DNA of 58,973 bases. Source: Gammaproteobacteria bacterium (GTDB lineage Bacteria; Pseudomonadota; Gammaproteobacteria; Thiohalomonadales; Thiohalomonadaceae). The notes under the pieces are model-generated. The model ran no database searches, was not told the origin of the DNA, and saw only the letters and a program-made list of their open reading frames with translations. The translations under genes were made by a program, and so were the position numbers. Positions 9,436 through 20,456 of this stretch are shown piece by piece. The stretch is taken from positions 1 through 58,973 of the forward strand of contig JANJXC010000108.1 in NCBI GenBank assembly GCA_024709225.1, written 5' to 3'. Each line of letters starts with the position of its first letter. Position 1 is the stretch's first letter.

Positions 9436-10203
9436 GTGCAGAAATACATCACCTACGAACACCCCCTCAACGAACGCGTACGGACTCTGCTGCGTCTGGA
9501 GTTTCTCTTTCGCCAGATCAAGCATTTCATGTCCGGCAGCACCGTATGGGATGCCCGCGCCGTACTCACCAACGTGATGGACATCCTGACGGTATTCAGC
9601 CGCGGTGACCTGAAGACCGAACTCATCAAAGAGCTGGAGCGCAATGCCGTCAATCTTGGGCGCCTGACCGAAAAAAGCGGCGTCGATCACACCCAGCTGA
9701 AGAACATCCTCCACTGGCTCAACAAGTTGCGCGGTGTCCTGCACGGCATGGAGGGCCCGCTCGGCCAGGAATTGCGTGATAACGAGTTTCTCACCGCCAT
9801 CCGCCAACGCAGCAGCATCCCCGGCGGCACCTGCGACTTTGATCTGCCGCTCTACCATCAATGGCTGCATCAGGCGCATGAACAGCGCCATGCCGATCTG
9901 GAGCGTTGGCTCAGCTCGCTGGATACGGTACGTCAGTCGGTGGAATTGATCCTGAAATTGATACGCAACAGCGCCGAGCCGGCCACGGCCGTCGCGGAGG
10001 CCGGCGTCTACCAGCACGCCCTCGATCCGGCCATTCCGTTTCAACTGGTCCGCATCGGCCTGGCGGTCGAGTTGCCCTATTACGCAGAGGTCAGCGGCGG
10101 CAAACACCGCTTCGCCATACGTTTTCTGCAACCCTTTCCCAATGAACGCCCCAGGCAGGCAAGCGAAGACGTTGCCTTCCGTCTGACCTGTTGCGCATTA
10201 TGA
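9436..10203 (+). CDS. zapD: Cell division protein ZapD (FtsZ-bundling)
   Basis: 255 aa from a GTG start at 9436; the family (formerly YacF/DUF1342) usually begins just as here ([21 protein letters not shown]). ZapD crosslinks FtsZ filaments at the division ring through the FtsZ C-terminal tail, which is present in the FtsZ encoded at 18002. The protein is mostly helical in its N-terminal half with a beta domain at the C-terminus. The stop codon overlaps the yacG start by 4 bp (ATGA), so the two are translationally coupled. Confidence 0.96.
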   Translation: MQKYITYEHPLNERVRTLLRLEFLFRQIKHFMSGSTVWDARAVLTNVMDILTVFSRGDLKTELIKELERNAVNLGRLTEKSGVDHTQLKNILHWLNKLRGVLHGMEGPLGQELRDNEFLTAIRQRSSIPGGTCDFDLPLYHQWLHQAHEQRHADLERWLSSLDTVRQSVELILKLIRNSAEPATAVAEAGVYQHALDPAIPFQLVRIGLAVELPYYAEVSGGKHRFAIRFLQPFPNERPRQASEDVAFRLTCCAL

Positions 10204-10400
10204 GTCCAGCAACCGTCAAATGTCCGACCTGTGGCAAAGCGGTTCACTGGGTGGAGGCGGAGCGGTGGCGTCCCTTCTGCAGCGAGCGCTGTCGCCTGAT
10301 TGACCTCGGGGCCTGGGCCGATGGCAGCCATGCCATTCCCGGTGAAGAGGCTGAAGTACAGCCGGGTCTTCGATCGGACGAAGACATTATCCCCCACTGA
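10200..10400 (+). CDS. yacG: YacG family zinc protein, DNA gyrase inhibitor
   Basis: 66 aa from ATG 10200, chosen because it gives an ATGA overlap with zapD; the frame opens at a TTG 9 bp earlier. Four cysteines (8, 11, 27, 31) form the CxxC...CxxxC zinc site of the family, with the typical [16 protein letters not shown] segment. YacG homologues bind GyrB and inhibit gyrase. The acidic C-terminal tail is also typical. Confidence 0.95.
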   Translation: MSPATVKCPTCGKAVHWVEAERWRPFCSERCRLIDLGAWADGSHAIPGEEAEVQPGLRSDEDIIPH

Positions 10401-10488
10401 TCAAGCGGCGCCCGGCTTGATTCCATGCCCTGCACGTGCTGTATTTTTCGGGAGCCTGCAGCGTGCTGTCGCGGCCTCCCGGTCAACC

Positions 10489-11436
10489 TCACCACAGGCC
10501 GCTGATCGCCGCCACCCCCTGCCCACCCTTCCGCCAGGCCAGCGGAATATCGGCAGCCGTCATGCCGCCCAAGGCATAGACCGGGATGGTGCTTGCAGCG
10601 GTGAGCTCCGCAAATTTCTCCCAGCCGAGTGGCAGCATGCCGGGATGACTGCGTGTAGGCATTACCGGCGACAGCAGGGCGAAGTCTGCGCCCATGGCGC
10701 AGGCATGGGCCAGCTCCTCCGCCGTGTGGCAGGATGCGCCCAGCATCAGCCCCATCAACTCGGGCGGGCGCTGGCGATAGCGCAGCAGGGCACTGCTGCC
10801 GAGTTGCACTCCGTCCATACCCAGTGAGGCGGCAAGTTGCGGCGTTCCATTCAACAGCAAACCTGCCCCGTAGCGCCGGCATAAGTCCCGCACCAACGGC
10901 GCCAGCTGTCGCAGCGCGGCGTCATCCAGTTGCTTGCCACGCAGCTGTACCAGACGCAGACCACGCTGCAACGCTTTTTCCAGGGTCGCGAGAAACTGCG
11001 GCCAGTTGGCAGGGGCTCCCGGCTCCGGGGTAATCAGGTAGCGGTCCGGCAGACGCAGGGCGGTGATGATCGGCCGGTTGGGGGGTGGAAAATCGAGGTC
11101 GGCCAGTGCCGTGAGCGTCGTCCAGCGTACCTCCTGACCTTCACGCCCATGGGCTGAACCGGCGTAGCTATCCACACGCCAAACATCCAGCAGCACCTGT
11201 CGATCGGGATAACGGTAGGGAATACGGATTAGCGGGCGAGCCGTGAGCACATCAATGCCCAGCTCTTCATGCAGCTCCCGCTCAAGCGCAGCGAGGGTGT
11301 CCTCGCCAGGCTCGAGTTTCCCGCCGGGAAACTCCCACAAGCCGCCTTGATGCACGTGCGCCGGGCGGCGGGCGATAAGGACGCGGCCATCGCTCTGGAC
11401 GATGGCCGCAGCGGCGACGTGGATCGATGGAATCAG
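10489..11436 (-). CDS. Nudix hydrolase (MutT) fused to a thiamine-phosphate-synthase-like domain
   Basis: 315 aa. Residues ~5-130 are a MutT-type Nudix domain with the box GGKLEPGEDTLAALEREL followed by HEELGI; MutT removes oxidised dGTP from the nucleotide pool. Residues ~140-315 resemble ThiE/TenI, a barrel with a conserved QLRGK strand and a C-terminal YALGGM. The fusion is common in gammaproteobacteria next to argJ and secA; the ThiE-like half may not be a working thiamine enzyme. No ATG, GTG or TTG lies near the natural N-terminus (IPSIHVAAAAIV). The best start is a CTG at 11436-11434 overlapping the argJ stop as CTGA. Longer frames run antisense-free inside argJ and are not credible. 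Confidence 0.85.
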   Translation of the reverse strand: MIPSIHVAAAAIVQSDGRVLIARRPAHVHQGGLWEFPGGKLEPGEDTLAALERELHEELGIDVLTARPLIRIPYRYPDRQVLLDVWRVDSYAGSAHGREGQEVRWTTLTALADLDFPPPNRPIITALRLPDRYLITPEPGAPANWPQFLATLEKALQRGLRLVQLRGKQLDDAALRQLAPLVRDLCRRYGAGLLLNGTPQLAASLGMDGVQLGSSALLRYRQRPPELMGLMLGASCHTAEELAHACAMGADFALLSPVMPTRSHPGMLPLGWEKFAELTAASTIPVYALGGMTAADIPLAWRKGGQGVAAISGLW

Positions 11437-12647
11437 GAGCGGTACTCGGCGTTGATGCGCACGTAATCGTAGGAGAAGTCGCAGGTCCAGACCCGCGCCG
11501 CCGCTGCGCCGCGCGCCAGATCGACACGGATATTGATTTCTGCCTGGGCCATTACCGCCGCCCCCCGTGCCTCGGTGTAATCGGTGGCACGGCCACCCTC
11601 GCGCACGATACAGGCATCCCCCAGATGAATGGTAATGGCATCCAGATCCAGCTGCGACACTCCTGCCCTTCCCACTGCAGCCAGGATGCGGCCCCAGTTG
11701 GGGTCCGAGGCAAAAAAGGCAGTTTTGACCAAGGGGGAGTGGGCGATGGTGAATGCCACCTGCGCACACTCCTCCTCATCCCGGCCATTGACCACGTCAA
11801 TGGTGATCAGCTTGGTGGCCCCCTCACCATCGCGCACGATGGCCTGCGCGAGGAATTCACATACCTCGGTAACGGCCTGGCTGAAGAGGGTGAAATCAGG
11901 GGCATCGGCCGCCACGGTGACGGCGGAAACGCCGGTCGCCGCCAGCATGCAGGCGTCGTTGGTGGAGGTATCACCATCGACGGTGATGCGATTGAAGGAG
12001 CGACTCACGGCGGCATCCAGTACCCGCTGCAACACTTCCGGGGCCACTTTGGCATCGGTTGCAATGTAGGACAACATGGTGGCCATGTCGGGGCGTATCA
12101 TGCCCGATCCCTTGGCGATACCGGTGATAACCACCTCGCCGCCGCTGAGCGCGATACGGCGTGAACAACCCTTGGGAACGGTATCGGTGGTCATGATGCC
12201 GTGGGCTGCATCCACCCAGTTGTCTTCACCGAGTCCGGTGATGGCCTGCGGCAGCACGGCGGTGATCTTGGCCAGCGGCAGCGGCTCACCGATGACGCCG
12301 GTGGAAAACGGCAACACCTGCGTGGCGGCACTGCCGGTCAGGCGCGCCAACTCAACACAGCTCTGCTGCGCGTCGGCCAGCCCCTGCTTGCCGGTGCCAG
12401 CATTGGCATTGCCGGTGTTGATCAGGAAATAGCGTGGCGCCACAGCAGCCAAATGCTGTTTGGCCACGGTCACGGGGGCGGCACAAAAGGCGTTGCGGGT
12501 GAACATGCCGGCGCAGGTCGAACCGACCGCCAGCTCCATCACCACCACATCACGCCGCCCCGGCTTTTTGATGCCGGCGGAGGCGATACCGATGCGAAAG
12601 CCTGGCACCGGAAACAGTTGGGGTAAACCTGCAAATCCCACTGCCAT
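11433..12647 (-). CDS. argJ: Bifunctional ornithine acetyltransferase / N-acetylglutamate synthase
   Basis: 404 aa cytosolic enzyme of the cyclic arginine pathway. It transfers acetyl from N-acetylornithine to glutamate and can also use acetyl-CoA. The autoproteolysis region is visible as KGSGMIRPDMATML, cutting between Ala and Thr to give alpha and beta chains. Start ATG 12647 is chosen for its ribosome site (AAGGAA) and the usual MAVGFAGLP N-terminus. The gene is 14 bp after secA and overlaps the Nudix gene, so secA-argJ-Nudix is one unit. Confidence 0.97.
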   Translation of the reverse strand: MAVGFAGLPQLFPVPGFRIGIASAGIKKPGRRDVVVMELAVGSTCAGMFTRNAFCAAPVTVAKQHLAAVAPRYFLINTGNANAGTGKQGLADAQQSCVELARLTGSAATQVLPFSTGVIGEPLPLAKITAVLPQAITGLGEDNWVDAAHGIMTTDTVPKGCSRRIALSGGEVVITGIAKGSGMIRPDMATMLSYIATDAKVAPEVLQRVLDAAVSRSFNRITVDGDTSTNDACMLAATGVSAVTVAADAPDFTLFSQAVTEVCEFLAQAIVRDGEGATKLITIDVVNGRDEEECAQVAFTIAHSPLVKTAFFASDPNWGRILAAVGRAGVSQLDLDAITIHLGDACIVREGGRATDYTEARGAAVMAQAEINIRVDLARGAAAARVWTCDFSYDYVRINAEYRS

Positions 12648-12661
12648 GATCTGTTCCTTCC

Positions 12662-15352
12662 CTATTCCATCCGCCCGTGACACTGTTTGTATTTCTTGCC
12701 CGAACCGCACGGGCAGAGTTCGTTACGCCCCACCTTGCGACCATCACGAACGAACGGTTTGATGGCCTCTTCTTCCACCGCTGCGTCGTCCTGCAGGGCG
12801 GAGACCTCCGCATGCTGATATTCGAGCGGCACCTGGGCACGGCGCTGCTGCTCGACCGCCTCCACATCCGCTTCGGCACGCACCTGCACCTTGGACAGGA
12901 CCGTGATGACCTCTTGCTTGATGCGCTCCAGCATCTGGTTGAACAGGACAAAGGCCTCGCGCTTGTACTCCTGCTTGGGATTCTTCTGCGCATAACCACG
13001 CAGGTGGATTCCCTGACGCAGGTAATCCATCGCCGCAAGGTGCTCCTTCCAATGACTGTCCAGGGTCTGCAGCATCACGGCCTTCTCAAAATGACGCAAT
13101 ACCGCCACACCGGCCTGTTCGCCCTTAGCCGTATATAGCTGCTCTGCCTCGTCGACGATACGCTGACGCAGCGTTTCTTCATGCAAGTTCGCGTCACTAG
13201 CCAGCCAGCCGGCAATATCGAACTGCAGGCCGAAATCATGCTGCAGAGCGGCTTCCAGTCCCGGCACATCCCACATTTCATCCAGACTCTGCGGCGGGAT
13301 GTAGCTGCTGATGGCCTCGTTGAGCACGTCGCTGCGCAATACGCTGATGGTCGACGAGATATCCTCGGCCGCCATCAGCTCGTTGCGCTGTTCATAGATC
13401 ACCTTGCGCTGGTCATTGGCGACATCATCGTATTCCAGCAACTGCTTACGGATATCGAAATTATGTCCCTCAACCTTGCGCTGGGCATTCTCGATGGCCT
13501 TGCTCACCCAAGGGTGCTCGATAGCCTCGCCCTGCTGCATGCCGAGGCGTTGCATCAGAGCGCCGACACGGTCGGAGGCAAAGATGCGCATCAAGTTATC
13601 CTGCAACGACAGATAGAAGCGGGTGGAGCCGGGATCGCCCTGTCGCCCGGAACGACCGCGCAGCTGGTTATCGATACGGCGCGACTCATGCCGCTCGGTA
13701 CCGATGATGTGCAAGCCGCCCGCGGCAACCACGACATCGTGCCGTTGCTGCCATGCTGCACGGGCCTGTTGCCGCGCAGAATCATCTTCCAGCGTCTCAA
13801 TCTCCGCCTGCAGGTTGCCGCCCAGCACGATATCGGTACCGCGACCGGCCATGTTGGTGGCAATGGTTACGGCACCGGGGCGGCCGGCCTGGGCGACGAT
13901 TTCCGCCTCGCGCTCATGCTGCTTGGCATTGAGTACCTCATGCTTGATACCTTCCGACTTAAGCTGTCGCGACAGCAGTTCGGAGGCCTCGATCGAGGTC
14001 GTGCCCACCAAGATCGGCTGCCCGGCAGCGTGACGATCACGGATATCCTGAATAATGGCGGCAAACTTTTCTTCCACCGTGAGGAAAATAAGATCACCAA
14101 AATCCTGTCGCACCATCGGCCGGTGGGTGGGAATGACAACCACCTCCAGACCGTAAATCTGCTGGAATTCGTAGGCCTCGGTATCCGCCGTACCGGTCAT
14201 GCCGGACAGCTTGTCGTAGAGACGGAAATAGTTCTGGAACGTAATGGAGGCAAGCGTCTGGTTCTCGTTCTGGATACTGACCCCCTCCTTCGCCTCTACC
14301 GCCTGGTGCAGGCCATCGGACCAGCGCCGCCCCGGCATGGTACGACCGGTAAACTCATCGACGATGACAATCTGGCCATCCTTGACGATGTAGTCCACAT
14401 CGCGCTGATAGAGGGCATGGGCACGCAGTGCCGCCGTAAGGTGGTGCATCAGACTGATGTTGGCGGCATCGTAGAGGCTCTCTCCTTCCGCCAGCAGACC
14501 GTTGCTGACCATCAGGTCTTCGACCTGCTGATGCCCCTCTTCCGTCAGATAAACCTGACGCGCCTTCTCATCGACGGTGTAATCGCCCGCCTCACCTTCC
14601 TCGTACTGCCGCCGCAGTTTCGGGATCAAGGCATTGATCTGCTTATAACGCGTGGAGCTGTCTTCGGCCGGTCCGGAAATGATCAACGGCGTGCGTGCTT
14701 CATCGATCAGGATGGAGTCGACTTCATCGACTACTGCAAAGCTCAGTTCGCGCTGCACCTTTTCGGCGACGCTGAAGGCCATGTTGTCGCGCAGGTAGTC
14801 AAAGCCGAATTCATTGTTGGTGCCATAGGTGATATCGGCCGCGTAAGCGGCACGCTTTTGCTCATGGGACATATTGCCGGCGATCACCCCGGTAGTCATG
14901 CCGAGGAAGCCATACAGCTTGCCCATCCAGCCGGCATCGCGGCTGGCCAGATACTCATTCACGGTGATGACATGAACACCGGTGCCGGGCAGCGCATTGA
15001 GATAGGCCGCCAGCGTTGCCACCAGCGTCTTGCCTTCGCCGGTACGCATCTCGGCAATCTTGCCCTGGTGCAACACCATGCCGCCGATGAGCTGAACATC
15101 GTAATGGCGCATCCCCAGCACGCGCTTGCCCGCCTCGCGTACCACGGCAAAGGCCTCCGGCAACAGCTCATCCAGGGTCGCCCCCTGGTTCAGGCGGGTG
15201 CGGAACTCCTCGGTCTTGCCACGCAGCGTCTCATCGGACAACTGCTCCAGTTCCGCCTCAAGGGCGTTAATCTGGTCGACCGTCTTGCGTAACCGCTTGA
15301 TTAGCCGTTCGTTACGGCTGCCGAATATCTTGCTGAGGAATCTGCTGACCAT
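12662..15352 (-). CDS. secA: Protein translocase ATPase SecA
   Basis: 896 aa motor that drives preproteins through SecYEG. Walker A (MRTGEGKT) lies at about residue 102, the DEAD-type motif [15 protein letters not shown] at about 208, the preprotein-crosslinking domain follows, and motif VI is seen as [11 protein letters not shown]. The C-terminus carries the SEC-C zinc motif [14 protein letters not shown] used for SecB and lipid contact. Start ATG 15352 ([14 protein letters not shown]) is the family-usual start. No SecM-like arrest peptide precedes it; the upstream neighbour is an M23 peptidase gene 161 bp away. Confidence 0.98.
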   Translation of the reverse strand: MVSRFLSKIFGSRNERLIKRLRKTVDQINALEAELEQLSDETLRGKTEEFRTRLNQGATLDELLPEAFAVVREAGKRVLGMRHYDVQLIGGMVLHQGKIAEMRTGEGKTLVATLAAYLNALPGTGVHVITVNEYLASRDAGWMGKLYGFLGMTTGVIAGNMSHEQKRAAYAADITYGTNNEFGFDYLRDNMAFSVAEKVQRELSFAVVDEVDSILIDEARTPLIISGPAEDSSTRYKQINALIPKLRRQYEEGEAGDYTVDEKARQVYLTEEGHQQVEDLMVSNGLLAEGESLYDAANISLMHHLTAALRAHALYQRDVDYIVKDGQIVIVDEFTGRTMPGRRWSDGLHQAVEAKEGVSIQNENQTLASITFQNYFRLYDKLSGMTGTADTEAYEFQQIYGLEVVVIPTHRPMVRQDFGDLIFLTVEEKFAAIIQDIRDRHAAGQPILVGTTSIEASELLSRQLKSEGIKHEVLNAKQHEREAEIVAQAGRPGAVTIATNMAGRGTDIVLGGNLQAEIETLEDDSARQQARAAWQQRHDVVVAAGGLHIIGTERHESRRIDNQLRGRSGRQGDPGSTRFYLSLQDNLMRIFASDRVGALMQRLGMQQGEAIEHPWVSKAIENAQRKVEGHNFDIRKQLLEYDDVANDQRKVIYEQRNELMAAEDISSTISVLRSDVLNEAISSYIPPQSLDEMWDVPGLEAALQHDFGLQFDIAGWLASDANLHEETLRQRIVDEAEQLYTAKGEQAGVAVLRHFEKAVMLQTLDSHWKEHLAAMDYLRQGIHLRGYAQKNPKQEYKREAFVLFNQMLERIKQEVITVLSKVQVRAEADVEAVEQQRRAQVPLEYQHAEVSALQDDAAVEEEAIKPFVRDGRKVGRNELCPCGSGKKYKQCHGRME

Positions 15353-15419
15353 GGCACCGCTTTGCATTGTCGTCTGGGAAGAAATGCTGGTGATGATACC
15401 GCAAATCCCAGCGTATTTC

Positions 15420-15437
15420 TCACCGCCGGGGCGGTGA
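15420..15437. repeat. Perfect palindrome in the secA leader
   Basis: TCACCGCC-GG-GGCGGTGA, an 8-bp perfect stem with a 2-bp centre, 67 bp upstream of the secA start. It may be an operator (symmetrical protein site) or an RNA hairpin; no T-run follows on either strand. Confidence 0.6.
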
Positions 15438-15482
15438 ACACAAACGGAAGAAGGGGAAACGAGTACTGCGGGGAGACGAGAC

Positions 15483-15504
15483 TCCGGCAGCGCAGGCTGC
15501 CGGA
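15483..15504. repeat. Stem-loop after the M23 peptidase gene
   Basis: TCCGGCAG / CTGCCGGA, an 8-bp perfect stem around a 6-base loop (CGCAGG on the + strand), 10 bp beyond the M23 peptidase stop. It lacks a T-run, so it is at most a weak or Rho-assisted terminator or a 3'-end stabiliser. Confidence 0.5.
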
Positions 15505-15513
15505 ACAGGGGGG

Positions 15514-16437
15514 TTAGCGCACGGCCTGGACGTAGCGCGCCGGATCTACGGCGCGACCGTTACGCAGCACCTCGAAATGCACGTGCGGGCCGGTCGACCG
15601 ACCGGTGGAGCCCATGGTGGCCAGCGATTGCCCCTTCTTCACGGTATCGCCCACCTTCACCAGAATGCTCTTGTTGTGGCCGTAACGGGTGACATACCCC
15701 TTGCCATGATTGATTTCAACCAAGTTGCCATAACCGAAGCGGGAACCGGACCAGGTAACCACGCCTGAGGCCACCGCTACGACCTCGGCACCCTCCTTGC
15801 CGGCGAAATCGATGCCATTGTGATGCGCCAAGCGGCCACTGAACGGATCGGTACGAATGCCGTAGGGAGAGGAGATCCAGCCACTACGCACCGGGCGCCC
15901 TGCCGGCAACACCTCCGCCTGCAGGTTGCGGTTAAGCAGCATGGTTTCCAGCACACTCAACTGATCACCGCGATTCTGCAACTGCAGCGACAGATTATCC
16001 AGCAAGGCGATGAAATCAGGAACCTGCAACGACTGTTGCACGGTGACACTCTCGGGACCACCCAAGGCAGGAGGGATATCAAAATTGAATTCGCCGTCTT
16101 CCAAGCCTGCCATACGAGTAAGACGTTGTCCCATGGCATCCAGCCGCATCACGTGGGCCTGCATCTGCCCCATGCGCATGGCCAAGGCATTGAGATTTTC
16201 CTCGGCCGTGCGTTTGGCCTCCTCAATGGCGCGCCGCTGGTTATCCAGCTCGCCCTGCAGGCCGCCCGCCACCAGAACGGAGGTCTCGGCATCGGAGAAG
16301 CCCATGCGGTAGCCGCCATACAGGGCCAGGGCGGGAATCAGCACAAACACGGCGGCAGCCATCGTTGCCATGCCGCGCCGCCCGACGCTTACACAACTGG
16401 AGCATCCAAGTTGCTTGGAGATAAATAATATATTCAT
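15514..16437 (-). CDS. M23-family (LytM-type) peptidoglycan endopeptidase, membrane anchored
   Basis: 307 aa. A transmembrane segment at residues ~23-43 is followed by a helical, probably coiled-coil, stretch (~60-110) and a C-terminal LytM domain (~190-300). The metal-site motifs are HNGIDFAG (HxxxD) and GPHVHFEV (HxH), so the zinc enzyme site is intact. It should face the periplasm and cut peptide crosslinks. ATG 16437 is chosen over the longer frame because it gives a cytoplasmic N-terminus of normal length. The gene lies between lpxC/dciA and secA, a common position for this family in gammaproteobacteria. Confidence 0.9.
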   Translation of the reverse strand: MNILFISKQLGCSSCVSVGRRGMATMAAAVFVLIPALALYGGYRMGFSDAETSVLVAGGLQGELDNQRRAIEEAKRTAEENLNALAMRMGQMQAHVMRLDAMGQRLTRMAGLEDGEFNFDIPPALGGPESVTVQQSLQVPDFIALLDNLSLQLQNRGDQLSVLETMLLNRNLQAEVLPAGRPVRSGWISSPYGIRTDPFSGRLAHHNGIDFAGKEGAEVVAVASGVVTWSGSRFGYGNLVEINHGKGYVTRYGHNKSILVKVGDTVKKGQSLATMGSTGRSTGPHVHFEVLRNGRAVDPARYVQAVR

Positions 16438-16512
16438 CGTCCTCTGTACCAGTCTCGCCTGAACCCATCCTGATGGCGGGTTGTTAACATTCAAATGTTA
16501 TATTCTTGCCGC

Positions 16513-16959
16513 ATGACCAAACCGCGCTCATTGCAGCTATTACTGGGTACCGGCACCACCGCCCGACTGCTGGAGCACGTGCGCCATCTGCAATCGGTCA
16601 ACGAGCAACTGCGCGCCTGTATCGACGCCGAAGCGGCTAGCCACATTCAGGTTGCGGATCTGAGCGTAGACCGGCTGCTTATCCATGCCGACTCGGCCGC
16701 CTGGGCGACGCGACTCCGCTACCTCACACCACAGATATTACGCTGCCTGCAGCAGACTCCGTCACTCATGACACTGCACCGCATCGACATCCGGGTCAGT
16801 CCCCTGGCACAACCGCCAGTCCGCACCTTGCATCCTGTGGTGCTGTCCCGCACCAGCGCTGTGGTCCTGGAGACAGCCGCCGCGGATCTCTCCGATCCTG
16901 CCCTGCGCGACGCACTCCAACGCCTGGCCCGCCGCGGCCGCAACACACCGGACAGTTAA
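16513..16959 (+). CDS. DUF721/DciA-like protein (candidate replicative helicase loader)
   Basis: 148 aa from ATG 16513 ([11 protein letters not shown]); the frame also opens at 16495. The N-terminal two thirds match the DUF721 fold of DciA, with the conserved [15 protein letters not shown]-type strand. DciA loads the DnaB helicase in most bacteria that lack DnaC. It is divergent from the M23 gene, 75 bp between starts, and convergent with lpxC. The two stop codons share the palindrome TTAA at 16956-16959, so the genes overlap by 4 bp with no room for a terminator. Confidence 0.8.
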   Translation: MTKPRSLQLLLGTGTTARLLEHVRHLQSVNEQLRACIDAEAASHIQVADLSVDRLLIHADSAAWATRLRYLTPQILRCLQQTPSLMTLHRIDIRVSPLAQPPVRTLHPVVLSRTSAVVLETAAADLSDPALRDALQRLARRGRNTPDS

Positions 16960-17867
16960 ACGGCGACCACCGGCTGGATGTACGAGATCGGTGCCTGCTG
17001 CGGGTCGTCGAAAGTCACCTGCTCCCAGGCATCCTCTTCCACCAGCAGCTTGCGCAACAGCTTGTTATTCAATTCGTGTCCCGACTTATAACCGCTGAAG
17101 GCACCAATCAGGCTGCACCCCAACAGATACAGATCGCCAATCGCGTCCAGCACCTTATGCTTGACGAATTCATCATCGTAACGCAGACCATCTTCATTGA
17201 GTACGCGGTAATCGTCGACCACCACCGCATTATCGAGGCTGCCGCCCAGCGCGAGATTACGGCTGCGCAACATCTCCAGCTGACTCATGAAACCGAAGGT
17301 ACGGGCACGACTCACCTCCTTGACAAAGGAGGTCGTGGAAAAATCAATGCAGGAGAGCTGATTGCGGCCACGGAAGGCCGGATGATCAAAGTCGATCTCC
17401 ATGGAGACCTTGAAACCTTCGAACGGCTCGAATTGCACCCAGCGATCGCCATCTTCGATGCGGACGGTACGCTTGATGCGGATAAAACGCTTGGACGCCG
17501 CCTGCTCGACAATGCCGGCGGACTGAATCAGGAATACGAATGGGCCGGCGCTGCCGTCCATGATCGGCACTTCCGGCGCACTCAGATCGATATAGGCATT
17601 GTCGATCCCAAGACCGGCCAGTGCCGACAGCATGTGCTCGACCGTAGAGATGCGCACATCCCCCTTGAGCAGGGTGGTCGACATGGTGGTATCACCCACG
17701 TTCTCCGCCTTGGCCTCAATCTCAACCGGCGGATTGAGGTCCACACGGCGGAAGATGATACCGGCATCCACCGGAGCGGGACGCAAGGTGAGGTACACCT
17801 TTTCACCCGTGTGCAGACCCACGCCCGTCGCGCGAATCACATTCTTCAGTGTTCTCTGCCGTATCAT
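16956..17867 (-). CDS. lpxC: UDP-3-O-acyl-N-acetylglucosamine deacetylase LpxC
   Basis: 303 aa zinc enzyme catalysing the committed step of lipid A synthesis. Zinc ligands are visible as His78 ([10 protein letters not shown]), His237 and Asp241 ([11 protein letters not shown]), and the catalytic His264 as [11 protein letters not shown] 17867 (MIRQRTLKN) is the family start. The 134-bp gap to ftsZ probably carries a separate lpxC promoter, as in other gammaproteobacteria; a TATAGT -10-like hexamer is present but I see no good -35. Confidence 0.97.
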   Translation of the reverse strand: MIRQRTLKNVIRATGVGLHTGEKVYLTLRPAPVDAGIIFRRVDLNPPVEIEAKAENVGDTTMSTTLLKGDVRISTVEHMLSALAGLGIDNAYIDLSAPEVPIMDGSAGPFVFLIQSAGIVEQAASKRFIRIKRTVRIEDGDRWVQFEPFEGFKVSMEIDFDHPAFRGRNQLSCIDFSTTSFVKEVSRARTFGFMSQLEMLRSRNLALGGSLDNAVVVDDYRVLNEDGLRYDDEFVKHKVLDAIGDLYLLGCSLIGAFSGYKSGHELNNKLLRKLLVEEDAWEQVTFDDPQQAPISYIQPVVAV

Positions 17868-18001
17868 TTCGCTCTTAATCCGCCCAAACTTCCTGTTGCA
17901 ACAAGTGGTTATACCGCCAACTTGGGCAAAACTATACCATAGGGCAATGCCCATTCCTAGCGAACGGGTTCACAAATACCCCTCCCCCCGCAGGGGGACG
18001 G

Positions 18002-19153
18002 TCAGTCGGCCTGACGGCGCAGGAAGGCCGGAATGTCCAGATAGTCCAGGCTGCCCTCGGCCTCCTTGTTGTAGCGCTCCTGGCTGGGCGGCTGGTTGCG
18101 CAACACGGTCGGGCGCTCCAGCACGCCGTAGTCCACCTCGCCGTTGCTGGCACGATTGACCACCAGACGCACCGGCTGCTCCGCCGGGGCCGCTGCGCCA
18201 TTACCGAGACCGGTCGCCACCACGGTGACACGCAGCTCACCCGACATATTGGGGTCGATGACGGTACCAACCACAACGGTGGCGTTCTCGGAGGCGAACT
18301 CCTTGATGGTATTGCCTACTTCCTCGAACTCGCCGATGGACATGTCCAGGCCAGCGGTGACGTTCACCAGGATACCGCGGGCACCGGCCAGATTGATATC
18401 CTCCAGCAGCGGACTGGCGATGGCCGCCTGGGCAGCGACACGGGCACGGTCTTCCCCCGAGGCGACGCCGCTACCCATCATGGCCATGCCCATTTCCGAC
18501 ATGACCGTACGGACATCGGCAAAGTCGACATTGATCAGGCCCGGGCGGGTAATCAGTTCCGCAATGCCCTGCACCGCCCCCAACAGCACGTCGTTGGCCG
18601 CCTTGAAGGCATCGAGCAGGCTGATCTGCTTGCCCAGCACCGACAGCAGCTTCTCGTTGGGGATGGTGATCAGGGAGTCGACATACTGCTTCAGCTCCTT
18701 GATGCCGTCCTCGGCCACGGCCATGCGCTTCTTGCCCTCGAACGGGAACGGCTTGGTCACCACCGCCACGGTCAGAATCCCCAGGTCCCTGGCCACCTGC
18801 GCCACGATGGGTGCGCCGCCGGTACCGGTACCGCCGCCCATGCCGGCGGTGATGAACACCATGTCGGCCCCTTCCAGCACCTCGGCAATGCGGTCGCGAT
18901 CCTCGATGGCCGCCTGCCGGCCCACTTCAGGATTGGCGCCGGCGCCGAGTCCCTTGGTCACGGCACCGCCCAGCTGCAGCACCGTACGGGCGCCGGACTT
19001 CTTCAATGCCTGGGCATCGGTATTGGCGCAGATGAAATCCACGCCGTCGATATCCTGAACCAGCATGTGTTCAACGGCATTGCCGCCGCCACCGCCGACC
19101 CCCACCACCTTGATAATGGCGTTTTGTGCCTGAGTATCCATCAGTTCGAACAT
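18002..19153 (-). CDS. ftsZ: Cell division GTPase FtsZ
   Basis: 383 aa tubulin-like GTPase forming the Z-ring. The tubulin signature GGGTGTG is at residues 106-112. The C-terminal tail [13 protein letters not shown] is the docking peptide for FtsA, ZipA and ZapD. ATG 19153 has a strong ribosome site (GGAGG). A variable linker lies between ~320 and 365. It is last in the division part of the dcw cluster and is followed by lpxC. Confidence 0.98.
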   Translation of the reverse strand: MFELMDTQAQNAIIKVVGVGGGGGNAVEHMLVQDIDGVDFICANTDAQALKKSGARTVLQLGGAVTKGLGAGANPEVGRQAAIEDRDRIAEVLEGADMVFITAGMGGGTGTGGAPIVAQVARDLGILTVAVVTKPFPFEGKKRMAVAEDGIKELKQYVDSLITIPNEKLLSVLGKQISLLDAFKAANDVLLGAVQGIAELITRPGLINVDFADVRTVMSEMGMAMMGSGVASGEDRARVAAQAAIASPLLEDINLAGARGILVNVTAGLDMSIGEFEEVGNTIKEFASENATVVVGTVIDPNMSGELRVTVVATGLGNGAAAPAEQPVRLVVNRASNGEVDYGVLERPTVLRNQPPSQERYNKEAEGSLDYLDIPAFLRRQAD

Positions 19154-19200
19154 GGTATACCTCCGTCGTCCCCTGTTGAGCCCTGCTGCGAAGCAGAAAA

Positions 19201-20439
19201 TTAGAAATTGCCCTGGAACCAGCTCTTCATCCGCTGGATCACATTCGAAACACCACCGCTACCACGCAGCTCCACTGCCACGCCGCCGCCGCGGTTATGC
19301 AACCCGAACAACAACAAACCCACGCCGGTGGAATAGATAGGGTTGCGTACCACATCCACCAGCCCGTTGACGCCCTGCGGCACACCTAGCCGCACCGGCA
19401 TGTGAAAAATCTCTTCCGCCAGATCCACCACGCCCTCCATCTTGGCCGTGCCGCCGGTCAGCACCACACCGGCTGCGCACAAGTCCTCGAATCCGCTGCG
19501 GCGCAACTCCGCCTGCACCAGGGTGAACAGCTCCTCATAGCGCGGCTCCACCACATCGGCCAGGGTCTGGCGGGCGAGGCGCCGCGCCGGCCGGTCGCCC
19601 ACGCTGGGCACCTCGATGGTCTCATCGGCACTGGCCAGTTGCGCCAGGGCGCAGCCGTACTTGATCTTGATGTCCTCGGCATGCTGCGTCGGCGTACGCA
19701 GTGCCACCGCGATGTCATTGGTCACCTGGTCGCCGGCAATAGGGATCACCGCGGTGTGGCGAATCGCCCCCTCGGTGAACACCGCAATATCGGTAGTGCC
19801 GCCGCCGATATCCACCAGGCACACGCCCAGTTCCTTCTCGTCGTCGGACAGCACGGCATTGCTCGAGGCGAGCTGCTCGAGAATGATGTCGTCCACCTCC
19901 AGACCGCAGCGGCGCACGCACTTGACGATGTTCTGCGCCGCACTCACGGCGCCGGTCACCAGATGTACCTTGGCCTCCAGCCGCACGCCCGACATGCCGA
20001 TGGGTTCGCGAATGCCTTCCTGGGTGTCGATGACGAATTCCTGCGGCAGCACGTGCAGAATTTTCTGATCCGCCGGGATCGCCACCGCCCGCGCGGCATC
20101 GATCACCCGCTCCATATCGCTCTGCGTCACCTCTTTGTCGCGAATGGCCACAATGCCATGCGAGTTGAGGCTGCGGATATGACTGCCGGCAATACCTGCA
20201 TACACCGAATGGATCTGGCATCCGGCCATCAACTCTGCCTCCTCCACCGCGCGCTGAATCGACTGCACCGTGGATTCGATATTCACCACCACGCCCTTCT
20301 TCAGACCGCGCGACGGATGCGAGCCGATGCCGATGATATCGACCTCTCCCGCTGCCGTGATCTCGCCCACGATGGCCACCACCTTGGAGGTGCCGATGTC
20401 GAGAGCGACAATCAGATTTTTTTCACCTTTTCTGGACAT
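19201..20439 (-). CDS. ftsA: Cell division protein FtsA
   Basis: 412 aa actin-like ATPase that tethers FtsZ to the membrane. The phosphate-1 motif [15 protein letters not shown] is near the N-terminus and [11 protein letters not shown] is the phosphate-2 motif. The C-terminal [10 protein letters not shown] is the amphipathic membrane-targeting helix. ATG 20439 follows a GGGAGGA ribosome site. It is 17 bp after ftsQ and 47 bp before ftsZ. Confidence 0.98.
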   Translation of the reverse strand: MSRKGEKNLIVALDIGTSKVVAIVGEITAAGEVDIIGIGSHPSRGLKKGVVVNIESTVQSIQRAVEEAELMAGCQIHSVYAGIAGSHIRSLNSHGIVAIRDKEVTQSDMERVIDAARAVAIPADQKILHVLPQEFVIDTQEGIREPIGMSGVRLEAKVHLVTGAVSAAQNIVKCVRRCGLEVDDIILEQLASSNAVLSDDEKELGVCLVDIGGGTTDIAVFTEGAIRHTAVIPIAGDQVTNDIAVALRTPTQHAEDIKIKYGCALAQLASADETIEVPSVGDRPARRLARQTLADVVEPRYEELFTLVQAELRRSGFEDLCAAGVVLTGGTAKMEGVVDLAEEIFHMPVRLGVPQGVNGLVDVVRNPIYSTGVGLLLFGLHNRGGGVAVELRGSGGVSNVIQRMKSWFQGNF

Positions 20440-20456
20440 GCGTTCCTCCCCAACTC

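Noticed and set aside
10440-10488. Terminator between yacG and the Nudix gene
   Set aside because: A broken GGGAG/CTCCC stem exists, but the T-run lies on the wrong side for either strand.
13181-15292. 703-codon plus-strand open frame opposite secA
   Set aside because: It is antisense to a certain secA and shows no domain pattern; long antisense frames are common in GC-rich genes.
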